Source: Marinobacter oulmenensis (GTDB lineage Bacteria; Pseudomonadota; Gammaproteobacteria; Pseudomonadales; Oleiphilaceae). From it: DNA of 64,000 bases. The notes beneath the pieces are model-generated. The model worked only from the letters and a program-made list of their open reading frames with translations, had not been told where the DNA came from and searched no databases. Below, piece by piece: positions 56,858 through 64,000 of this stretch (position 1 is its first letter; each line of letters begins with the position of its first letter). The stretch covers positions 116,487 through 180,486 of the forward strand of contig NZ_JACHFE010000008.1 of NCBI RefSeq assembly GCF_014201735.1, in the 5' to 3' direction. Made by a program: the position numbers and the translations under genes.

Positions 56858-58732
56858 CTACTGGCTGAACTTGGAGCTGATCTCGTCCAGGATGGCCGGA
56901 TCGTCAATGGTGCTCGGCACGTTGTACTCCTCACCGTTGGCAATCTGGCGGATCACCCGCCGCAGGATCTTGCCGGAACGGGTCTTGGGCAGCCGTTCGA
57001 CCACAATGGCCCGGCGGAAGCAGGCGATGGCGCCGATCTTGTCGCGGACCATCTCCACCAGTTCCTCTTCGAGTTCATCCTGGTCGATGGTGGCGCCGTC
57101 TTTCATCAGTACCAGGCCGATGGGAATCTGACCCTTGAGCTCATCCTGGGCACCCACCACACAGCATTCGGCGATGGCCGGATGGGAGGCGACGACTTCC
57201 TCCATTTCGCCGGTGGACAGGCGGTGGCCCGCCACGTTGATGACATCATCGGTGCGGCCCATGATGAACACATAGCCGTCATCGTCGACAAACCCGCCGT
57301 CACCGGAGGTGTAGAAGCCGGGAATGGTCTTGAGGTAACTGTTCTGGAAGCGCTCGTCGTCACCCCAGACCGTCATCAGGCAGGACGGTGGCAGCGGCAG
57401 TTTGACCGCTACCTGGCCCTGTTCGCCGGCGGCGACCTGGTGGCCGTCCGGGTCCACGACCTGAACGTTGAAGCCGGGGGAGGGCACCGTGGCAGAGCCC
57501 GGCTTGGTGTCCATGGGCTCAATGCCAATCGGATTACAGCAGATGGCCCAGCCGGTCTCGGTCTGCCACCAGTGGTCGAGCACGGGCAGGCCGGTGTGTT
57601 CCTTGAGCCACTCGTAGGTGGGCGGGTCCAGGCGCTCGCCCGCCAGGAAGATGCGCTTGAGGGACGAGACATCGTACTTGGCCAACTGGTCGGCTTCCGG
57701 GTCTTCCTTGCGCACGGCGCGGAAGGCGGTCGGGGCCGTGAAAAGCATGTTTACCTTGTGGTCCTGAACCACGCGCCAGAAGGCGCCGGAATCCGGTGTT
57801 TTCACCGGCTTGCCTTCGTACAGGATGGTGGTGCAGCCGTTGAACAGCGGGGCGTAGACAATGTAGCTGTGGCCAACCACCCAGCCCACGTCCGAGGCTG
57901 CCCAGAACACGTCGCCCGGATCGGCGTCGTAAACCAGTTTCATGCTGTACTTCAGCGCCACCGCGTGGCCGCCGTTGTCCCGCACCACGCCCTTGGGCTT
58001 ACCGGTGGTGCCGGAGGTGTACAGAATGTACAGCGGATCAGTGGATTTGACCGGCACCGGATCGGCTGGCTGGGCGTTGGCGACCATGTCGTTCCACTCC
58101 ACGTCCCGGCCTTCCTGCAGGGTGGCGGTGGCCTGTGGCCTTTGATAGACCACGCAGGTATCCGGCTTGTGGTTGGCTTCTTCGATGGCCTTGTCGACCA
58201 GCGGCTTGTATTCAATGACCCGTGAGATTTCGATGCCGCAGGACGCGGTGATCAGCGCCTTGGGCTTGGCGTCATCGATGCGCACCGCCAGTTCGTGAGA
58301 GGCAAAGCCGCCGAACACCACCGAATGAATGGCACCCAGGCGGGCGCAGGCCAGCATGGCAATGGCGGCCTGGGGAATCATCGGCATGTAGATGATGACG
58401 CGGTTACCCTTGCCGACGTTCTGGTCACGCAGGGCGCCGGCGACACGGGCCACTTCGTCCCGCAGTTCGTTGTAGGTGAAGGTCTGCTGGCTGTTGGTCA
58501 CCGGGGAATCGTAAATCAGGGCAGTCTGGTCGCCACGGCCGGCCCGGATGTTGGCGTCCAGTGCCACGTCACTGGTGTTCATCACACCATCGGGGAACCA
58601 CTCACCATGGCCGTTGTCCAGCGGCTGCCAGATCGTCTTGGGCGGTTCGATCCAGTCGATTTGCTCAGCCTGCTCGCGCCAGAAGTCATCCCGCTGGTCG
58701 ATCGACCGGCGGAACTCACTGTTGTAACTCAT
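56858..58732 (-). CDS. prpE: propionyl-CoA synthetase-type acyl-CoA synthetase PrpE
   Basis: This 624-aa AMP-forming synthetase has the nucleotide loop YTSGTTGKPKGVVRD, VGHSYIVYAPL, WQTETGW, GRTDDVINVAGHRLSTGEMEE and the acylated Lys in LPKTRSGKILRR. The blocks VGHSYIVYAPL and the C-terminal PSTIDDPAILDEI are closer to PrpE than to Acs. PrpE activates propionate and can take acetate. ATG 58732 has GGGGAG upstream. Its place just beyond the amino-alcohol operon is suggestive, since 1-amino-2-propanol would give propanal and then propionate. Confidence 0.85.
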   Translation of the reverse strand: MSYNSEFRRSIDQRDDFWREQAEQIDWIEPPKTIWQPLDNGHGEWFPDGVMNTSDVALDANIRAGRGDQTALIYDSPVTNSQQTFTYNELRDEVARVAGALRDQNVGKGNRVIIYMPMIPQAAIAMLACARLGAIHSVVFGGFASHELAVRIDDAKPKALITASCGIEISRVIEYKPLVDKAIEEANHKPDTCVVYQRPQATATLQEGRDVEWNDMVANAQPADPVPVKSTDPLYILYTSGTTGKPKGVVRDNGGHAVALKYSMKLVYDADPGDVFWAASDVGWVVGHSYIVYAPLFNGCTTILYEGKPVKTPDSGAFWRVVQDHKVNMLFTAPTAFRAVRKEDPEADQLAKYDVSSLKRIFLAGERLDPPTYEWLKEHTGLPVLDHWWQTETGWAICCNPIGIEPMDTKPGSATVPSPGFNVQVVDPDGHQVAAGEQGQVAVKLPLPPSCLMTVWGDDERFQNSYLKTIPGFYTSGDGGFVDDDGYVFIMGRTDDVINVAGHRLSTGEMEEVVASHPAIAECCVVGAQDELKGQIPIGLVLMKDGATIDQDELEEELVEMVRDKIGAIACFRRAIVVERLPKTRSGKILRRVIRQIANGEEYNVPSTIDDPAILDEISSKFSQ

Positions 58733-58770
58733 GGGCTCTCCCCTCTGTTGTGCGTATATTGTTCTATGTT

Positions 58771-58843
58771 TGTTAACAATAACTGTAGAAAAATACGCCA
58801 ATTTGGGTAGTAGACCCTAGTCGTAGTCACTCGATTGTTAACA
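58771..58843. promoter_or_regulatory. paired TGTTAACA palindromes upstream of prpE
   Basis: TGTTAACA, itself a perfect palindrome, occurs at 58771-58778 (within TTGTTAACAA) and 58836-58843, 65 bases apart and so near six helical turns. The second falls in the last codons of xseA. Both lie within 115 bases of the prpE start. They are candidate sites for an unknown dimeric regulator. Confidence 0.3.
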
Positions 58844-60230
58844 GTTTATCGTTATTCGAATTGATCTCAGTCACCTCGGCGGAGACGTTGCCCTGGCCGA
58901 AGTGGGCCCGTATGGTCTGGCCCGGGGAGAGCTGTTCGGCATTGCGGACAATCGTGTTGTCATCATCCCTGACAATGGAATAACCACGGCCCAGGGTCGC
59001 CAGCGGACTGACCAGTTGCAGGTTCTGGGCAATGTGCTGAAGCTGCTCCTGCTGGTGCTGCAGGCGGCTCTGGAAGGCTTTGGCCAGGCGCTCGTCAAGC
59101 TGCTGGACGCGCTCACCGGCGGTATCCAGCGCCCGCCGGGGAGACTGCATGGCCAGCCGTTGCTGCAGGTGACCGGTGCGCACCCGGTGGGCTTCCAGGC
59201 GTTGCTTCAGGCTCCGGTGCAGGCGCGTATCCAGTTCGTCCATGCGCTGGGCCTTTTCCTGAAGCTCCCTGCGTGGGTCCCGAAGGCGGGCCGAAAGGTG
59301 CTCCAGCCGGGTATGCTGGCGCTGCAGGTAGCGGTCTGTCGCCTGGGCCAGCCGGGTGGACTGGCCATCCAGCCGTGCCAGCCATTCCCGCTGGTCCGGG
59401 GATACCTTCTCGGCAGCGGCCGAAGGCGTGGGCGCCCTTAGGTCCGCCACAAAATCCGAAATACTTACATCCACTTCGTGGCCCACCGCGCTCACTGTCG
59501 CGATGGGGCAGGCCGCAATGGCGCGGGCAACGGCTTCCTCGTTGAAGCACCAGAGGTCTTCCAGGGAACCGCCGCCCCGGCCGATGATCAGTACATCTGC
59601 CACGCCATGGGCCTGGGCACGTTCAATCGCGCCGACAATCTCGGCGGTGGCAGCCTGGCCCTGGACCGCTGTGGGGTAGAGGGTGACCGGTATCGCCGGG
59701 CAGCGGCGCGCCAGTACTGTCAGGATGTCGTGGATGGCCGCGCCGGTCGGGGAGGTGATCACGCCGATGTGCCTGGGGGTGGTCGGCACCGGTTTCTTGC
59801 GCGCCGGATCAAACAGACCCTCGGCCTGAAGCTTCATCTTCAGGGCCTCGAACGCCTGCTGCAACTGGCCCAGACCGGCGGGTTCCAGGTGTTCGACAAT
59901 GATCTGGAAATCGCCCCGGTTTTCGTAGAGCGTGACCTTGCCGCGGATGCGGATCTGGTCGCCGTCTCTGGGCGCGGAGCGCAGGCGGCGGTTGGCACCC
60001 CGGAACATGGCGCAGCGGATCTGGCACTTTTCATCCTTGAGGGTGAAATACCAGTGGCCGGATGACGGCCGGGACAGCCCGGAGATTTCTCCCTCCACCC
60101 AGACCTGCATGAAACTGGATTCCAGCAGGTGCCGGGCCTGGCGGTTGAGTTCGCTGACAGACAGTGCCCTGGGCCGGGCATCGGGATAGCCGGTCTGCAG
60201 ACCGGAAGGGTGCTGGTCATTCATACGCAA
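58827..60230 (-). CDS. xseA: exodeoxyribonuclease VII large subunit XseA
   Basis: This 467-aa nuclease subunit has an N-terminal OB fold (about 20-115; LSVSELNRQARHLLES, SSGHWYFTLKDE), a catalytic domain with GVITSPTGAAIHDIL and VLIIGRGGGSLEDLWCFNEE, and a long coiled-coil C-terminal region (about 265-400) rich in Gln and Arg that binds XseB. The ATG may be 60230 or 60224; no clear ribosome binding site is seen. It is divergent from guaB. xseB is not in the window. Confidence 0.95.
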   Translation of the reverse strand: MRMNDQHPSGLQTGYPDARPRALSVSELNRQARHLLESSFMQVWVEGEISGLSRPSSGHWYFTLKDEKCQIRCAMFRGANRRLRSAPRDGDQIRIRGKVTLYENRGDFQIIVEHLEPAGLGQLQQAFEALKMKLQAEGLFDPARKKPVPTTPRHIGVITSPTGAAIHDILTVLARRCPAIPVTLYPTAVQGQAATAEIVGAIERAQAHGVADVLIIGRGGGSLEDLWCFNEEAVARAIAACPIATVSAVGHEVDVSISDFVADLRAPTPSAAAEKVSPDQREWLARLDGQSTRLAQATDRYLQRQHTRLEHLSARLRDPRRELQEKAQRMDELDTRLHRSLKQRLEAHRVRTGHLQQRLAMQSPRRALDTAGERVQQLDERLAKAFQSRLQHQQEQLQHIAQNLQLVSPLATLGRGYSIVRDDDNTIVRNAEQLSPGQTIRAHFGQGNVSAEVTEINSNNDKLLTIE

Positions 60231-60300
60231 TAGCCGAAGGGGGAGGTTAAAATTATCGGAATTTCAATCAGATGCAAACAAACGGCAATAAACCCTGCGG

Positions 60301-60329
60301 TTTACTGTAATCAGGCATGACTCTATAAT
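60301..60329 (+). promoter_or_regulatory. sigma-70 promoter of guaB
   Basis: TTTACT (60301-60306) and a perfect TATAAT (60324-60329) are spaced 17 bases apart. The predicted start is about 80 bases before the guaB ATG at 60416. No PurR-like box was noticed in the leader. Confidence 0.78.
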
Positions 60330-60415
60330 AGGCCGATTAAGGATTTTGCTTTGCCGCATCGTTGCTTATGCGGCGCGCAAGTTCTCAACTTAGCACGTTC
60401 AAAAGGCGGATCCCA

Positions 60416-61879
60416 ATGCTGCGTATTGCCGAAGAAGCCCTCACATTCGACGATGTTCTCCTTGTGCCCGGATATTCCGAGGTTCTGCCCCATCAGGTCG
60501 ACCTGCAGACGCACCTGACCAAGAATATCAAACTCAATATTCCGCTGGTTTCGGCGGCCATGGATACCGTCACCGAGGCGGAACTGGCCATCGCAATGGC
60601 TCAGGAAGGCGGCATCGGCATCATGCACAAGAACATGTCGGCCCAGCAACAGGCGGCCGCGGTTCGCAAGGTCAAGAAATTTGAGAGCGGCGTGGTGAAG
60701 GATCCCATCACGGTGTCTCCGGATACCACCGTACGTGAGCTGGTGGACATCACCATGGCCAACAACATCTCCGGCCTGCCGGTGGTGGACGGTAACGACC
60801 TGATCGGCATTGTGACCGGCCGTGATATCCGCTTTGAAAGCCGGATGGACACGCTGGTTCGGGACATCATGACACCCAAGGAAAAGCTGATCACCGTCAA
60901 GGAAGGGGCTGACGTTGAAGAGGTCAAGGCGCTGCTGCACCGTCACCGCATCGAGAAAGTGCTAGTGGTGAACGACGGTTTTGAACTGCGTGGGCTGATC
61001 ACCGTCAAGGACATCCAGAAAGCCAAGGACTACCCCCTGGCGTGCAAGGATGAGCAGGGCCGTCTGCGTGTGGGCGCGGCTGTCAGCACCGGTGGCGATA
61101 CCGAAGAGCGCATTGCTGCACTGGCCGAAGCCGGCGTGGACGTGATCGTTGTCGACACCGCTCATGGCCATTCCCGTGGCGTGATCGAGCGGGTTCGCTG
61201 GGTGAAAGAGCATTACCCGCAGGTGCAGGTGATCGGCGGAAACATCGCGACCTCTGACGCAGCCCTCGCACTGGCCGACGCCGGCGCGGATGCGGTGAAA
61301 GTCGGCATTGGCCCCGGTTCCATCTGTACAACCCGTATTGTGGCTGGTATTGGCGTGCCCCAGATTTCCGCCGTTTCCAACGTGGCGGCCGCTCTCAAAG
61401 ACCGTGGCGTTCCGCTGATCGCAGACGGCGGTGTACGGTTCTCCGGTGACATCGCCAAGGCACTGGCAGCCGGCGCCCACTGCGTGATGATCGGCAGCCT
61501 GCTGGCCGGTACCGATGAAGCACCGGGCGAAGTCGAACTGTTCCAGGGCCGCAGCTACAAAGCCTATCGCGGCATGGGCTCCCTGGGCGCCATGGGGCAG
61601 GGCTCCAGTGACCGGTACTTCCAGGACGCCAGCAAAGGCGTTGATAAACTGGTGCCGGAAGGCATTGAAGGCCGGGTGGCCTGCAAGGGCCCGATGCGCA
61701 ACATCGTGCACCAGCTGGTGGGCGGCATTCGCGCCTCCATGGGCTACACTGGCAGCGCCACCATGGATGAGATGCGCACCAAGCCGGAATTTGTGCGCAT
61801 TACCAATGCCGGTATGCGGGAGAGTCACGTACACGACGTGACCATCACCAAGGAATCGCCCAACTACCGAATTGGTTAA
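60416..61879 (+). CDS. guaB: inosine-5'-monophosphate dehydrogenase GuaB
   Basis: This 487-aa enzyme oxidises IMP to XMP with NAD, the first GMP-specific step. The catalytic Cys304 is in [11 protein letters not shown], two CBS domains span about 95-200, and the flap [18 protein letters not shown] is present. ATG 60416 ([13 protein letters not shown]) has AAGGCGGA upstream; the frame is open to 60362. It is followed by a hairpin and then guaA. Confidence 0.97.
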   Translation: MLRIAEEALTFDDVLLVPGYSEVLPHQVDLQTHLTKNIKLNIPLVSAAMDTVTEAELAIAMAQEGGIGIMHKNMSAQQQAAAVRKVKKFESGVVKDPITVSPDTTVRELVDITMANNISGLPVVDGNDLIGIVTGRDIRFESRMDTLVRDIMTPKEKLITVKEGADVEEVKALLHRHRIEKVLVVNDGFELRGLITVKDIQKAKDYPLACKDEQGRLRVGAAVSTGGDTEERIAALAEAGVDVIVVDTAHGHSRGVIERVRWVKEHYPQVQVIGGNIATSDAALALADAGADAVKVGIGPGSICTTRIVAGIGVPQISAVSNVAAALKDRGVPLIADGGVRFSGDIAKALAAGAHCVMIGSLLAGTDEAPGEVELFQGRSYKAYRGMGSLGAMGQGSSDRYFQDASKGVDKLVPEGIEGRVACKGPMRNIVHQLVGGIRASMGYTGSATMDEMRTKPEFVRITNAGMRESHVHDVTITKESPNYRIG

Positions 61880-61896
61880 TCCATACCTGATCTGAT

Positions 61897-61918
61897 GCGG
61901 CCCGGTTTTCCGGGCCGC
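61897..61918 (+). terminator. hairpin between guaB and guaA
   Basis: GCGGCCCGG-TTTT-CCGGGCCGC is a perfect 9-bp GC stem with a four-T loop, between guaB and guaA. The tail GCTGTTTGTTG is only partly T-rich, so partial termination or processing is more likely than a full stop. Confidence 0.55.
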
Positions 61919-61944
61919 GCTGTTTGTTGACTGCCGAGGACTCC

Positions 61945-63522
61945 ATGGCCCAGAACATCCACGACCACCGCATCCTGATTCTCGATTTCGGCTCCCAGTA
62001 CACGCAGCTGATTGCCCGCCGTGTTCGGGAAATCGGTGTGTACTGTGAAATCAAACCCTTCGATATCAGCGATGAAGAGCTGAACGATTTCAACCCCAAA
62101 GGCATTGTCCTGGCCGGCGGCCCGGAATCCGTGACCCAGCTGGGTGGGCCGCGGGCACCGGAAGGCCTGTTTGAACGCGGCATTCCCATCCTGGGTATCT
62201 GCTATGGCATGCAGACTATGGCGGAACAGATGGGTGGCCGGGTGGCCAGCTCCGAGAAACGTGAGTTTGGTTATGCCCAGGTCAAGGTGCGGGCGAAGGG
62301 CCCGCTGCTGGCGGATATCACCGATCACCTGACCCCGGCCGGCGATTCCCTGCTGGATGTCTGGATGAGTCACGGCGATAAAGTGGTCGCCATGCCGGAA
62401 GGCTTTGAACTGCTGGCCTCCACCGAGAGTGCCCCGATTGCCGCCATGCAGGACCTGGAGCGCAAGCTATTCGGTGTTCAGTTCCACCCGGAGGTGACGC
62501 ACACCCTGCAGGGCAAGCGGATTCTGGAGCACTTCGTGCTGACCATCTGCCAGTGCGAGGCGCTCTGGACCCCGGCCAAGATTGTTGATGATGCCGTTCG
62601 CCAGATTCGCGAGCAGGTGGGTGGCGAGAAAGTCCTGCTGGGCCTCTCTGGCGGTGTGGATTCCTCGGTGACGGCCGCACTGCTGCACAAGGCGATTGGC
62701 GACCAGCTCACCTGCGTGTTCGTGGACAATGGCCTGCTGCGCCTGCACGAAGGCGACCAGGTGATGGACATGTTCTCCAGCAACATGGGTGTAAAAGTCA
62801 TCCGAGTGGATGCCGAAGACCTGTTCCTCTCCAAGCTCAAGGGCGTGGACGACCCCGAGCAGAAGCGCAAGATCATCGGCAACACCTTCATTGACGTGTT
62901 CGATGATGAGGCTGCCAACATCAAGGATGTGAATTGGCTGGCCCAGGGCACCATCTACCCGGATGTGATCGAATCCGCCGCCTCCAAAACCGGCAAGGCC
63001 CATGTGATCAAGTCCCACCATAACGTGGGCGGTCTGCCGGAAACCATGAAGCTCAAGCTGGTGGAACCCCTGCGCGAGCTGTTCAAGGACGAGGTGCGCA
63101 AGATTGGCCTGGAACTGGGCCTGCCGTACGACATGGTCTACCGCCACCCGTTCCCGGGGCCGGGCCTGGGCGTACGTATCCTGGGTGAGGTGAAGAAAGA
63201 ATACGCCGAGATCCTGCGCCGCGCCGATGCCATCTTCCTGGAAGAGCTGCACCGGGCCGACCTGTACCACAAAACCAGCCAGGCCTTTGCGGTATTCCTG
63301 CCGGTCAAATCCGTCGGCGTGGTGGGTGACGCCCGCCGCTACGAATACGTGATCGCCGTGCGCGCCGTGGAAACGGTGGACTTCATGACCGCGCGCTGGG
63401 CGCGCCTGCCGTACGAACTGCTGGAAACCGTCTCCAACCGGATTATCAACGAGATTTCCGGTGTTTCCCGGGTGACTTACGATGTGTCGTCCAAGCCGCC
63501 GGCCACGATTGAGTGGGAATGA
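61945..63522 (+). CDS. guaA: GMP synthase (glutamine-hydrolysing) GuaA
   Basis: This 525-aa enzyme aminates XMP to GMP. The amidotransferase domain has the nucleophile Cys86 in GICYGMQ and the catalytic His/Glu in [11 protein letters not shown]. The ATP pyrophosphatase domain has the P-loop [16 protein letters not shown]. The C-terminus PPATIEWE is the dimerisation tail. ATG 61945 has CGAGGA upstream. guaBA is the usual order. Confidence 0.98.
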   Translation: MAQNIHDHRILILDFGSQYTQLIARRVREIGVYCEIKPFDISDEELNDFNPKGIVLAGGPESVTQLGGPRAPEGLFERGIPILGICYGMQTMAEQMGGRVASSEKREFGYAQVKVRAKGPLLADITDHLTPAGDSLLDVWMSHGDKVVAMPEGFELLASTESAPIAAMQDLERKLFGVQFHPEVTHTLQGKRILEHFVLTICQCEALWTPAKIVDDAVRQIREQVGGEKVLLGLSGGVDSSVTAALLHKAIGDQLTCVFVDNGLLRLHEGDQVMDMFSSNMGVKVIRVDAEDLFLSKLKGVDDPEQKRKIIGNTFIDVFDDEAANIKDVNWLAQGTIYPDVIESAASKTGKAHVIKSHHNVGGLPETMKLKLVEPLRELFKDEVRKIGLELGLPYDMVYRHPFPGPGLGVRILGEVKKEYAEILRRADAIFLEELHRADLYHKTSQAFAVFLPVKSVGVVGDARRYEYVIAVRAVETVDFMTARWARLPYELLETVSNRIINEISGVSRVTYDVSSKPPATIEWE

Positions 63523-63544
63523 TTCGGTGACTTTGCAGTGAGCT

Positions 63545-63572
63545 AAAAAAACCGCCTTCGGGCGGTTTTTTT
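63545..63572 (+). terminator. intrinsic terminator after guaA
   Basis: AAAAAAACCGCC-TTCG-GGCGGTTTTTTT is a perfect 12-bp stem with a TTCG tetraloop, followed by a run of T. It lies 22 bases after the guaA stop and is a strong terminator. Confidence 0.95.
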
Positions 63573-64000
63573 ATTGGCAGAACAGATGTTGCGAGGGTGT
63601 CATTGGGCTAGGCCGAGCGTAGAAGAATTACACCTTAAAGTCGGAGCTATACGACAACTGACGCAAAACTCCTTGAGTCTTGCCGTTATGGCTCTCAAGG
63701 CATTGAAAAGTATGCGCTTTAGTTTTTGATGCCTGTAAATAAGCGAATTGGTGATCTGAGGCAAACCCGACAATTGACGCCTATTTCGAGGAGAGCTACT
63801 GTAAATAATCAGTAGGTTTCTGATATAGAGCGAAAAATGGCGAGTAGCTTTGGTGTTGGCGCGGGGATAGGCGCGTTCTGGATAGACGTCATTTGTCGTT
63901 GAATTAGCTGTTGAACTAAACCGCTTCGCGGTAGCGGTGAGACTGAGAATTTCCGCAGAGTGAGGGTAGTTGGCGGATACTTTTGAATGGCCCAGGTGGG
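63573..64000. other. low-GC region with no visible gene, downstream of guaA
   Basis: The last 428 bases have no reading frame longer than 60 codons. Hand counts over three 60-base lines give about 43-48% G+C, well below the coding regions before it. A small hairpin (accgct ... agcggt at 63920-63938) is seen. I recognise no att site, IS end, tRNA or regulatory RNA. It may be the edge of an accessory element or simply the region upstream of a gene beyond the window. Confidence 0.5.

Noticed and set aside
56858..58732. Acetyl-CoA synthetase (acs) as the name for the 624-aa gene
   Set aside because: The segments VGHSYIVYAPL and STIDDPAILDEI are nearer to PrpE than to Acs, so I kept the propionyl-CoA synthetase name. 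Acetate activity cannot be excluded.
63573..64000. tRNA, CRISPR or insertion sequence in the tail
   Set aside because: No cloverleaf, spaced repeats, terminal inverted repeats or transposase frame could be seen here or elsewhere in the window.

Overview
The window is about 64 kb of a GC-rich gammaproteobacterial chromosome. Gene content and order fit a marine Alteromonadales/Oceanospirillales-Pseudomonadales relative; Marinobacter is my best guess from general knowledge, not from a search. Almost all of it is core genome. I saw no tRNA or rRNA gene, insertion sequence, integrase or CRISPR array. Genes are tightly packed, with many 1-4 base start/stop overlaps and several convergent pairs that overlap by 11-13 bases.

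Layout. 1-9.2 kb: the 3' part of rlmM, a small monooxygenase-fold protein, tusA, dsbD, epmC, an RhlB-like helicase, pdxB, htpX (with a good sigma-32 type promoter), a hypothetical gene and an AlaA-like aminotransferase. 9.3-15.4 kb: a hybrid histidine kinase, a membrane-anchored hypothetical, a LysR regulator with a textbook TTGAT-N11-ATCAA box, a two-domain GNAT protein and the ribosomal oxygenase roxA. 15.4-26 kb: the block purB-hflD-mnmA-nudJ-rluE and cspD | clpS-clpA | infA-bpt-aat-trxB. This brings together both bacterial N-degron transferases, the adaptor and the unfoldase. 26-30 kb: moxR, the agmatine-to-putrescine genes aguB-aguA, a small exported protein and a PilZ protein. 30-41.5 kb: envelope genes, namely a single LolC/E-type permease with lolD, a DUF2062 protein, comEC, exbB-exbD-msbA-lpxK-ycaR-kdsB, a low-molecular-weight tyrosine phosphatase and murB. 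41.5-45.8 kb: proS, an Lrp-family regulator and leuA.

The most distinctive region is 45.8-56.3 kb. A DeoR-family regulator is divergent from an eight-gene operon: a Tat-exported PotD-like binding protein, an ABC ATPase, two permeases, an APH-fold kinase, a class III PLP enzyme, a short-chain dehydrogenase and ethanolamine ammonia-lyase EutB-EutC. It reads as a shell-less amino-alcohol uptake and catabolism operon. It may hold two parallel deamination routes: B12-dependent EutBC, and B12-independent kinase plus phospho-lyase. A propionyl-CoA-synthetase-type gene (prpE) lies just beyond it and could take up the acid derived from the aldehyde product. A perfect 11-bp hairpin right after the binding-protein gene probably favours that transcript segment. 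Three TGCCAC/GTGGCA copies in the divergent promoter region are candidate operators.

56.3-63.5 kb holds a CspA-type gene with a strong promoter and a leader of about 150 nt, prpE, xseA, and guaB-guaA. The last ~430 bases after the guaA terminator have clearly lower GC and no gene that I can see. The guaA 3' end is a known integration hotspot, so this may be the edge of an accessory element.
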